DNA from: Bemisia tabaci
Lineage: Eukaryota > Arthropoda > Insecta > Hemiptera > Aleyrodidae
DNA: 64,000 nt
Assembly (NCBI RefSeq): GCF_918797505.1
Contig: NC_092799.1
Span: forward strand, 29,090,597-29,154,596
Direction of reading: 5' to 3'
Part shown: positions 33,978 to 45,000 of the stretch, in pieces
How the letters are laid out: each line of letters opens with the position of its first letter
Position numbering within the stretch: position 1 is the first letter of the stretch
Notes under the pieces: generated by a model
The model's input: the letters and a program-made list of their open reading frames with translations, nothing else
Databases searched by the model: none
What the model was told of the DNA's origin: nothing
Translations under genes and position numbers: made by a program

Positions 33978-35762
33978 GTGCAGGATCACTTTTGAGTTGG
34001 AAAATCAAGTTCGTCGCTTGATTAAGGGCATTTTAAACTCTCAACACATTTTACGATGAGGGGGTTTCGAGATGAAACAACTGAAATACTTGAGTCTAAC
34101 CACCGAATTCTAAACGACCGAAAAAAAGAACAAAAAAACCAATTGAATTTGTTATTTCGGGACTTGATGTTACAAAATGTTCAATAGTTCATCTACATAG
34201 CTATACTTGAATTATTAGACATCTTTGGAATTCGTGTCTTATGACAAAAAACTCTCTTGTTGATTAAAAGTCTCGTATAACATCAAAAGCTCTTTTACTA
34301 ATTTCGTCCAAAGCCCGAAAAACTGTAATTATGAATGGAATAAAGCTAAATTTGAGAAAAAATGTACTGCTAGTTTATCCGTATTTGAAAGCATTAGAAA
34401 TTTGATCACTCGAATTAAAAAACACGAAGTCACGGACTGCTCTAGTGTCACGTCCCGAACATAAATGGAGTCCACTGTTTCTACCATTGATGACTACATA
34501 TAAAAGAATGATCTTTGATTTCAATTAAGAGTAATTTATCTCCCTCTCTCTTCGTTATCCTCTGTGTACAGCTGTCTCTTTTTAAAGTCTAATTTAAAGT
34601 ATCAAGTTATGTTCCGAGGATCTCTTTTCCTTTTTTGACATTATTCCTAAAAATATGTATAAGAAATTCATGGCTGCAAAATGACCTTCAACAAAATCTT
34701 ATTACAAGGACTTTCGGCATTCATAAGGAGTAGCCACAGATGGGGTTAAGTGACAGCGAGATAAATTCATCTGGTGTGGAAACAAAGACTATTCGACTGA
34801 AAGTAATGGTATAAAGTAAGAAATAAAAGAGTTCGTACCCTTTTCATTTTCATTTTCCCTGGCAGCGCACATTCAAGGTAGATTTAGACCTGTGTTAGAC
34901 CTGTGTTACGGATGGAGCGCGAAATAAAACCGGACGGTTCTCTACCAATGTTTATTTTCGAATATAGATCATTTTTTAAAAAAATGAACTCTCAAATTGC
35001 CTGTGACAGGCATGATTTTCTGAATCTAGTAGTATGGCAGAACCTAAATTAACAAATGGTCCGACTATGTTCAAAATATTTTGAAGCGAGAAAAAATTAC
35101 ATCTCTGGCCTACTACCTCCCTGCCATAGTATTTAGCAATCCGTCGGTAGGTCGGTAATTAAACCAAAATTTAAATTTTATGGGATGCCTACTAAAAAGA
35201 AGAAAAAAACAATTGAACTTAAAAAACACTGAGGGTGTTTATCAGAGGCAAAATACATGTTTAAAAAGCCAAAATTCTCAAACCAAATGATATGGCATAA
35301 CCCCCGATTCCTCTGGAGAATTTAACGCACGCGCATGAAAATGAACCTTTTTATAAATAAACTATTCCTATTCTTATCCTGCATCGCCTGTAACCAAATA
35401 GACCTCGCGGTTTCAAACCAGATAATATAACCAAACCCCCTATTACTCTGGAGATTTTAACGCATGTAACGTTAATGTTCGGGTCGCACAAGAACTTGTA
35501 ATTTAAATTAACGCATGTGTAGGAAAAATGAATTCTTTCTCAAGTTTAGCTGGGAAATTCTCTACGAATGTTCATTTTTGTGCGTCCTAGAGGCTTTGCA
35601 GCCAATGCAGGATTGTGAGTCAACTGTTTTTTTTTTTCTTTTTTTTTCTCTAAGCAGAAGGGTTTTGTGAACTTGCGGAGCATTATCCTAGACAACTTTC
35701 AATACACTGATTACATACATATTGAAAAATTCTATTTAGCCTTAGCATGTTCTTTTTTGTGA
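33978..35762. other. Intergenic region after SP1
   Basis: A possible SP1 polyadenylation signal AATAAA is at 34339-34344, about 360 bp after the stop. At about 35276-35340 and 35414-35472 a direct repeat shares CAAAxGATATxGCATAACCC-like sequence and CTCTGGAGAxTTTAACGCA. The remainder is AT-rich and unassigned. Confidence 0.5.
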
Positions 35763-35897
35763 CCTGTTCACCAGCTTGACTTTGAATCCGCCTTTTTGAA
35801 TGGCAATGTTAAAAGTAGTGAACCCATTTGTCCAGCAAAATATCTCAATATTCCCAATGGTAAAGTACTTCGACTAAACAAAGCATTACATCTAAAG
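35763..35897 (+). pseudogene. Ty1/Copia reverse transcriptase fragment
   Basis: About 45 codons read PVHQLDFESAFLNGNV, then ICPAKYLNIPNGKVLRLNKA. QLDFESAFLNGxV corresponds to the QMDVKTAFLNGDL block of Copia RT, and VLRLNKAL to the VCKLNKSLYGL block that follows it in the family. Stops bound it at 35760-35762 and 35898-35900. The downstream part, including the catalytic YxDD, is missing, cut off where the foldback at 35897 begins. It is a relic. Confidence 0.75.
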
Positions 35898-36167
35898 TGA
35901 AACTCCCAAAACCTCGTATCTCGGTTTGCAAGGTTGCTTCCTGTCGTAGTTTACTTTTTAAAATGAAAACTACTCAATGTCAAATTGAAAACTTCCGTAA
36001 TTTGTCTTCACCGTGCAAAGAAAATTCTGTAAGAACTTCAAGGAAGAATGTCTCCAAGGATGAACTTCAATGTTGAATTGCTCTCGTTCAAAAAAATGAA
36101 ATGGAAACGGAGATTTCAAAACATCGCAAACGAGACACGAGGTCCAGGATTTTCACCGTCGATATGG
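35897..36167. repeat. TCGACGGTGAAA foldback family, copy 2
   Basis: This segment starts GTGAAACTCCCAAAACCTCG, contains the paired TTTTTAAAATGAAAACTACT and TTCAAAAAAATGAAATGGAA segments, and ends TTTTCACCGTCGATATGG. It directly abuts the Copia fragment. Confidence 0.78.
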
Positions 36168-36831
36168 TCTGCGGGAAAGCCTCCGAGACTGGTATAACAC
36201 TTTCCATGTGTTTATCATTAATCTAGGGTTTACACAGTCTAAATATCATACTTAGGTTTAGACATTACCGGGAAAATTTCAGCTGAATCGGCCCGTAGCT
36301 CGAGTGGGAGATATAGGGGAGACCCTCAGAAGAGGGGGGAGGGGTTCGAGGACCCTTACCCACAAAATTTTGAAAAATGACCACCTCCAAACGGAAATTT
36401 GAAGCCATTTTAAACCACAAACTTAACACTATAACAGGGAAGATGAATTATTAAAAACATATAAAAATACATACAAGTCGCTTTTAATTATCGAAAAATG
36501 TCACAATAATACACACAAAAAAGTAAAATAGTGATTTAAAGACGCATGTTTGGATGGAATAATTTAAAAAAGAAATACAAATGAGCAAGCAAATAAAGCA
36601 CTGGATAAATTGACTCACCAAAATGGCTGATTTTTGGGGGTTTTCAAGGATTTTTTTTTCATTCATAGATTTTTATTTACTAAATTATCTGGACGACAGC
36701 TTTATCAAAGATGAAAACTGTATGCAAAACGATGACAGCACATTTTTGTGCTGAGGCCTAGTGCCGAGACGGCAGGGGATGCGGCCCCCGCAGCCCATCG
36801 GTCAGCCTCGACAAAGGAATTATCGATCAGC

Positions 36832-37100
36832 GGGCCGATTATTGAAACTGATAGACAAAGCTATAGACAAAGACGACAAAGGGATTTGGAGGGATCCTAT
36901 TGGTGGAAGCGGGTGGTAGCAATGGACTTAGGAGGTAGGTAAATGGACTAACTAACGGCGACCCACCAAAAACCCGAAAGTTAGTCCATCATTTTCTCCC
37001 TCAGTCTGTAGGATCCAACCATGTCAACCAATTGGATCGCTTCATACTCCTTATGTCTTCTTTATCTATCGCTTTGTCTATCAGTTTCAATAATCGGCCC
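36832..37100. repeat. GGGCCGATTATTGAAA inverted-repeat MITE, copy 1
   Basis: It begins GGGCCGATTATTGAAACTGA and ends TCAGTTTCAATAATCGGCCC. The arms continue through AGACAAAGCTATAGACAAAG and a TTGGTGGAAGCGGGTGG / CCAACC counterpart. A second copy is at 52879-53147. No ORF. Confidence 0.85.
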
Positions 37101-37873
37101 GCAGAGGCTTGTCAAGGACATTCTAAAAGAGCAGATGAACCTTACGAATGTCCGAGTCGTATAAAGCCTCCGGTTTCAAAAGTCAAAATATTCTATAGCT
37201 ATATTCATTGCCTCTGTTGCAAATATTCAGGTTGCAAGTATTTCCTCACACATACGTCTGTAAAATGCAATTTTTCCGAGCAAAAGTGTATCGCCATTTT
37301 TGGTTAGAAAAATAAAAAAGGACACCCATCTGGCCCTGTTTTCCCGCTTGCCAGTCTGCCCCGAGGGTTAGTTACTCTCAAGTTTGATTGAGTTAATCGA
37401 CGCATGAAATTACCTTATTTGTGTAAGTATATTCTTTTTTACCACTATCATTGCACAAGGCATTATAAAAGGTGAAAGGGATATTATAAGCAAAGAGTTA
37501 CTTAAGGTAAACGTAATTTTGGTCAATAATACGGGGAAAAAACCAGTTGGTGACTCCTTTTTTTTTTACTATATCAATGCAGGTCTTTAAGTCATTCTAG
37601 AGAAGAGAGGGTGTCAAAAATAGGATTAAGTAAAAAGAGGAAGTCTAGGAGGCCAAAACGACTCATCTCAAAAAGAGGACCAAAGTGTAAGGAAACCCGT
37701 AAATAAATTTTGATGGACAGTTACTTCATAGGTAGTTATAAAATTTGTTGAATTGTTTAGAAATTTTTCAAAAGCGATTGCATGTCGTGAAAAAATTGAT
37801 ACGCTGTTGAATCTCCTTTTACACGGGATCGTTTTGTGTTCAGCCAGACGTCGGTGTATTGCTTTCCGTCGGA
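37101..37873. other. Intergenic sequence upstream of the SP2 promoter block
   Basis: I recognise no gene or element here; small ORFs at 37032-37307 overlap the MITE and lack motifs. The interval presumably holds upstream regulatory sequence of SP2. Confidence 0.4.
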
Positions 37874-38131
37874 TCAGTTCACCTTCAGGCTGCTGCAGTA
37901 AAAATACATAATTGTGTAGCGTGCATCAAAACTTTTATGGAGGATTTCCAATTTTCACGTTGCCTAAGAGCGAAGGGAATACTGAGAGATGAGGATCCCG
38001 TTCTAGGATTCTCAGTTACGTTGACAAATAGGAGGAGGTTTCGGGTGAACTGGTTTCTCCACACCATGACACTTAAATTGATTCCGAATTGTTGATTTTG
38101 TGGGACATTACCATCATCTTTTAGTGCCAAA
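37874..38131 (+). promoter_or_regulatory. SP2 promoter / 5' UTR block conserved with SP1 and SP3
   Basis: It opens with an arthropod initiator-like TCAGTT (37874-37879). Next come GGCTGCTGCAGTAAAAATAC, TTTATGGAGGATTTCCAATT and GAGATGAGG, ending in GTGCCAAA before the ATG. SP3 has the same initiator about 250 bp before its ATG, and the same TGCTGCAGTAAAAATACAT and TTTATGGAGG blocks. If TCAGTT is the start site, the 5' UTR is about 255 nt and unspliced before the ATG. Confidence 0.6.
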
Positions 38132-38986
38132 ATGGGATCATCAATCTGGATCGTGACGTGAGTAGTATTCCAATGAGATTCCATGGTTTTCATATTTCAT
38201 GCTCGGCCCTAGATTCTATTAAACAACTGTACACATTCTAGGGAAGTGTCCCTTCTCCTAGTTTCCCTTTTTCTCTTATTCATTCATTTTTTGACTTTGT
38301 CTCGTGCAGGAGCAAGTATTGCTCCTCCAAAAAGTCATTGGATTGTAGTGCACGATAGGGACACCTTCCAAGTATGGGGGGAGGGGGTGTGAACCTTGAA
38401 AATAACTTTTATTTTAAGGATGGTTCCTTATCCGGCAACTTTCCGAATATGAAAAACAATACCAACTGATGGAGCAGTTTTCCCCTCCTGTTAAATGTGA
38501 TCCAAATCTGGTTCATCAAACAAGTTGCACAAATAATGTTCGATTAATGTTTGATCATTTGGACCAGCCATGAGATGAGATCAACGCACCGTGCGTCCAC
38601 AACTTGGGTTATTAGTGCCCTCGGGGATGAGCATGTTTAAAAAGGGGATGGAGAGTCCACATGGTCTGGGGTCATTCTTAAGGTCAGCCATAAATTGGAC
38701 TGCATTTTGCAATTTGGAACTTTAAATTCTGGCTCATCGGAAAAACCACTTATGTGCACAGGGGAACTAATGGCACATACGTTGTTTTTAAACCGGGCCA
38801 GAAATAATAGTTCCAAATGCAAAATTCAGTCCAATCGTGTCGCCAAGTAGTGGGGGTGGGAAGGCTCTGCCAGCTTGTCAGGAACGCCATATGTGCGGAA
38901 CAAAGATGAGGGGGGGGGGTGTTCTTAAGCCATTTCATGTCCTAAAACAAATATGTGTAGCGATGGGCAGGTTTTTGATGGTTTTT

Positions 38987-39024
<38 letters not shown>

Positions 39025-42000
39025 AATTTCCATGTTAATAAGAAGGAAGCCGTAAGCGAGCCGTGACGTAATTTCCTAGGCAGGCGGGGGTCTCAGGCCT
39101 GCGTGATGGGTGATCATTTTCCAAATCAAGGAAGCGCCGATCTCTATTTTGGCGGTGGAGGGGTTGTTTTTCCTTTATACTCTCTGGTATAATCAATCAT
39201 GTCTAATTTCAAAATAATCTTCTAAAAGAAAATAGATTTTTTTTTGGAATTCGGAGATTGTCAATGAAGCGAATACAACGGTTTTTCTTGTTTTTTCGTA
39301 TTCGTGATTTTGGCGCTTACGCGATTTGGAGAATAATCGGTTCAATTGACACAAGTGAATGTGTTAAAAAATGAATTTTACGTGACGTGTATTCCCAAAA
39401 ATTCTTTCGAGAGATTAACTGAATTAATGCCATGAATTTTTCTAGATTGGAGCTCCATCCAATGTGAGACTTTATTAATCATACTAATCATATTTCACCA
39501 AGGAAGTTGTGAGGCAACAGTATCAGCATTTGTCTTAACAGGAACCAGGAGCAGGACTTGATGTGTATTCTTCCTGTGTTCTTAAGCACAATATTTCATA
39601 AAATCATCGCCAGTAACCATTCAGGAAGGGAGTTGTGCCTCGTCTTTTTTGGTATGCGCAGAATAATTTCAAAAAATTGTATTTAGTCAAGGTAAACTCT
39701 GTGTTTATCTTTCAAGGTCTAAGAATCTCTAGGTGTACACATATTTCTTTTCCAGATTAGGAGTTTTCGCCAATGTCATGATATGTGCTCACAGTGCTCG
39801 CCAACAGGACGACATGGAAAAGTCCGTCTCCAGTAAGAATCATAGAAATTAACACTCTTTTGATTATCTGAAGTTTGTTTATATCGAATGAATGTAGATT
39901 TTAAGCAATACATTCGAGGAGAATTATCGGCATAACCAAATATGTCAGGGTAAAGTTTACCACTCGTCTCCCCCAACAAGAGGCATACCAATGGATATAT
40001 CATACCCTGTTGTATATAAAATCACAAAGAGTATAACGCGTAACGCATAACGCCGGAGATGCGAAGCGCTTCGGGGGGTTGAACCGCGAAGCAGTCAGGG
40101 GGCTAGTTGGTTATGAAAATTTATCATATATGTAGATTTTCCCTCTTCAATAGAAATATTGGAGTGGTAATTGAAAAAATAAGAGTCGTACTCATCCAAT
40201 GGTTAGCATAGGGAAAAATAGGTGCTGATAGGAGAGGGGGGTTCCGACCCCTCTGAAAATTGTAAAAACAAAATGGTTGGGCTTCTTTATCCACGGAATG
40301 ACCCGAGAGCTCTTCACCTCCTTGTGCCCCCTCCAAAAAAAAATTTCTAATTACGCCCATGTCGATCAAGCAAAATAATGAATAAAACACGATTGGAGAT
40401 GCTGAAAGATTGCAATGGAGATACGCATTTGCCGAAATTAGCTATCAATTTATAGGGAAACGGAATGCCTAAGGAGTGAAGCTCCAAATTGCAGCTGCAC
40501 CAACTTTTAAATTATCGATGAATATGATTAAGCATTCAGTGAAGCAGAGATATATGCAATGTTGGAAATAATTGTACAACAATTGAAAATCTTCATAAGC
40601 GCTGATGTACTTGAATAAAATTATTATCTATTTTGACCTTACTGACAGAGAGACCTTTTTCCATGAATAGCCACCTCATGCATTTTGAAATTTAATATAA
40701 GTATCAAAATGGTATCCTCTTATCAATCGTATGTTTCGTCCTTTTCAGCGGACACGGTTAAAAAGCTGACGTCACTCCCTGGTAATGAAGACTGTGGTAT
40801 TAGTGGCAGCAAAACTGGTCGCATTGTCGGTGGAGAGCCAGCGAAGCTTGGTAAGAATGAATGCTTTACTCAAGCAGTCTGTAATTTTCCCTTTTGAGGG
40901 GAGGTATCTCCTCCCAGCAATAACCAAGATAGAGGCTCGGTACAAGTGGTCTAAAACACCCTGTACTGTAAAGTGTGCAGGTTTTCACAAAATTTTACGT
41001 TAGAGTGTTTCTCAGCTTTCTATATACATGCAAGTCGCTTTTACAGCGCGCGCGCGGGCGCTTTGCGACACCTAATCGCCATTCTTGTCTATCGACCCAG
41101 AGGTCATCTGGTAAATGGCATCTTGTAATTTCATTTTGAATGCCACCTATCCACGATTTTGCTGGACGTTCCCTACGTCTCCTCCCAGGAGGAACCCCAT
41201 CTAGTACTTTTTAGGCAATCTTTCTCAGCTTTCTGCTGCACAAATAAAACAAGAGAAGAAATTAGGTAAGTCTGGTGTGGTTGCGAGCTGATTCTAGTTC
41301 GTATGTAATTTGCAGCCTAAACTTTCAGTTTTACAACTTTATAGTCATTTTTCAAAAATAAATTTAATTTTTTTTAGAATCTTACCTTTAATCATCTGTA
41401 TACAGCTCTTAAATCCTTACATGACATAAATAATGGACCACTAGACAAGGTACGAATTTAAGCGATCTGATACATGTTTCTTAACCAGAATTTCACGTAG
41501 AAAACGATTCACACAACGAAAATTTCGGAAACCAACTCCTAACGAAGATATTAACGTTTTTATTTCACATTGGTTACGAGGAATTTGAACTGCCCACTCA
41601 CAAGAAACTCAAAACTCTACGTGACTCAAATCGCCCACTACAACGGTTTCAGCAAGCTTCTCAATCGAGCAATATTCATTTCCCATCATGTGTTGTTCAA
41701 ACTATTAGCAATTTGCTATAACTGAGCCAAAGCGTCAAGATTAAGGTTGCCAGATTTTTATATCGCAGAGACTGTCATGATAACGTTTAGCGCGCGATGT
41801 GAATCACGTAGAGAATTGAGTTTTCATGAGCGGGTGGTTTGAATTCACGCATCAAGAATCATTAAATAGCTTCGTAAGGTATTGATTTTGGTAATTTTCG
41901 TTGAGCGTATCGTGTTCTACGTGAAATTTTGGTTAAGAAACATGTATCGGAATGCTGAAATTCGTACCTTGTCTAGTGGTCCATTGAAGCGTTTGATCAC

Positions 42001-45000
42001 GGACCCTTTCTTTAGTGTTTATAATGGTTCTGGTGATAGTTTGAGCTTTCATTTGGCATTGGCGGACTGTGTATTCTCCATTTTTCAAGATTACCTCAAA
42101 TTCAGTCCTTTCTTAATTCACCCATTTTTTTTCTTTGTACTGCTTGAATTGAACCTTCTTGGTATTTGTAATTACTGTAGTCATTATAGGGTTGTCATTA
42201 TTTCCTAAGGTGCTTGGCCCTGGATCGGGGCTGTTGGAAAAAAGCAGGGTGGCAACAAATATTTCTGGTTCTGTGGCTCGTCTCTGATTTCTGATAGACA
42301 CGTCATATCGGCCGCTCACTGCTTCCTTCCCAGGGGTGAAAAACCACTCACTGTGAAAGGGTAAGACGTATCCAGGCTTTTTATTTATTTCAATCTTGTT
42401 CAGCTCAGATCATACCTCAAATTGAGGTAATTATTTCATTTTAGACTTCAGATATTTAGGAACATGTCTACCAGCGCTTGATAAATATCCATTTTGCATC
42501 TGCAAAATTGACGGTGCAATGGCGCAAGGCGTGAACTTGCAATGCTCCGTTCTATGCTGCCCATGAGGTGTCGCCCAAATTCGGGGGAAAAGTTAAAAAC
42601 GAGGCCGTGTTGAAAGTTAAATTGATTGTGTAGCTCACGTGGCTTTTGAGGCACTGCTACAAAATATAAAACATACTGAGAAAATATGGTAATAGAGCTA
42701 GGGAAAGGACGCGCTTTACTGAAGGCGCAGAGATACAACTATTCGTGCCTGATGGATGTCCGTGTTGCGTCTGCAAAATTGAAGGCGCGATGGCGCGAGG
42801 CGTGAACTCGCAATGCTTCCATGCTGCGGGTGAGGTGCCACTTATATTCAATGTGCGTTACCTGTTAACCAGAGAAAAAAAGCAACATTTAATGAGAGCA
42901 AGACCCTTCCAGACAGTTACAAAATTGGTGATGATCACAATTTCATCGATTCTATTTATCTTTATTCGTTCTCAGATCTTAAAAGCATATTCTTGCACTG
43001 AAAAAAATAATAGAGCCGTAGAGACAAGATAAACTTGTTAAACCTGCCTTGTCTCAGGAACAAGACTTTTAGTCTGCCAAACAACTCAGTTTGTTTGGGA
43101 AACAACACCCGTTTGTTAATGCAACAAGACCAGTCTTGTTTTATATGCTAGGTTTCTGAGCCACCGAACTCGATAGTCTTGTCACTGTGACAAGACTCTC
43201 TACTCACCGCGAGTAACGGTCAAATTCAAAGAGAGCGTATTATTTTATATATTTTGAAAGAGTATTTTAAGAACTACGCATAATAATTGTTCCCCGAAAA
43301 TTTTTCTGGATGTTTAATGACAAGGTAAATACAATAAGTTTATAATTCTTTTTTAAAAATAAATCGCTCATGCGTAAGGTTTTAAAATCAAATGTATCTA
43401 ATTATATAATTATTTTTTTAACGTTTGATTTATTTATATATTATTAATTATTATCATGATATAAAATAAAAATAAAAATTAGAATCATTAACAGGGAACA
43501 AAGGAAACATCGTTGCTTGAAGAAACACATTTTTTCGGCCTAAATTGTCCATTTTTATCTGATGTAGAGTGTAAATTCCTTTTCGTAAACGGTAAATAGT
43601 AAAAAAGAAAAAAACCAAACAATCTGATGCTCTACGCATTCCACAGACTTGAGATAGCAACAAAATGAAAAAGTAATTCTGTGGGCTGTACTTATACTTA
43701 TAATTTGGTTCCGATGTACAACTGGCCCGGATAGCTCGGTCAGTAAGACACTCGGTCCGTAACCGGATGGTCCCGCGTTCAAATCCCGATCAGGTCGGTA
43801 AAATTTGAAAGATCGGATGGGACAATTCTGGAGTAAGAGGAGTGAAGGAAGAAGAGATCAATTAAATTTTCATATAAAAATTGCAATTCATATAAATTTG
43901 TGACATTTTTTTTGCAATTTTATTTTCTTCCGAATACTGTGACAAGACAAGTCTTGTTCCCAGAACTAGACAATTTTGTTACCGTGACTAGACTTTTGAC
44001 TTATGCAACAAGGAAGTCTTGTTCCCTGAACAAGACTGTATGGGTCCCACGAACAAGAATGCCTTGTGGATCAAATATAACAAGACGGTCTTGTCTGGGG
44101 GACTAGAATCCTTGTTTCTCGGACAAGGCACTTTTTTCAGTGTGCTTTACAGATATTCTCATAAGTTGTAGATTTAGTTCCCAGTTTCGACATTTTAGGA
44201 GATAATTTTTTTTTCAGATCATTAGTTGCGGAATGCGCTGAGATATATTTAACATAAATTATGTTTTTTTATCCTGTTTGAAGGCTAACTGTTAAATTTG
44301 GAGCAATTAACTTGTCCGACAATGACAAGGACGGGTCCAAACCCGATTACGTTCCTGTCGCGAAAATTACAGCCCATCCTTTGTTTAAGCCGGAGAGCAT
44401 TTCGGAGGGATACGATATTGCAGTTTTAACTCTAAAGAGGAAGGTACAATTTTCAGGTATTATATTAGATGTATTTGATATTCTTGATATGCAGTTGCTC
44501 AGTTAAGAAAAATAGTAATCTCTGACAGGAAATTTCCAAAACCAATGCCTAAATAGTGTAAAGGGTTGTGAGACTGTAATGAGGCAAGAACGAACCATAG
44601 TTTTTAGATCAGATTAAGCAGAAGGAATAAGACCTGTCATTTTGTAGGAAAATAACACTGCCGTGCTAAGCAAAAAAGCCGTAAATCCATCAAGATTTTC
44701 CCTCGTTTTTTGGAACTTAACACTTTATAAAATAAAAACTGTTTTACCCACGCACCTCAAATTTTTAGGCTAAGTTCTTGATAGTATTTGGGGAAGAATT
44801 CTGGAGGAACATTGTTCCAAGGTACTCAAGTTTTTTCTGCTATGTTACATTGTTTCAAAAAAATGTAAAATGGCGTTTACGGCGTTTTTGCGTTGCGCGG
44901 CAGAATAGAGGTGTGGTTTCCAATGGAACGATTTTCCTCTCTCAAAAATCATTTGAGAAAAAAAGTATTTTGAATGTGAAAATAAGGGTAAAACATTATC

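Noticed and set aside
43724..43800. Functional tRNA gene
   Set aside because: A and B boxes are present but the acceptor arms do not pair; it is embedded in a transposon and looks like a SINE head.
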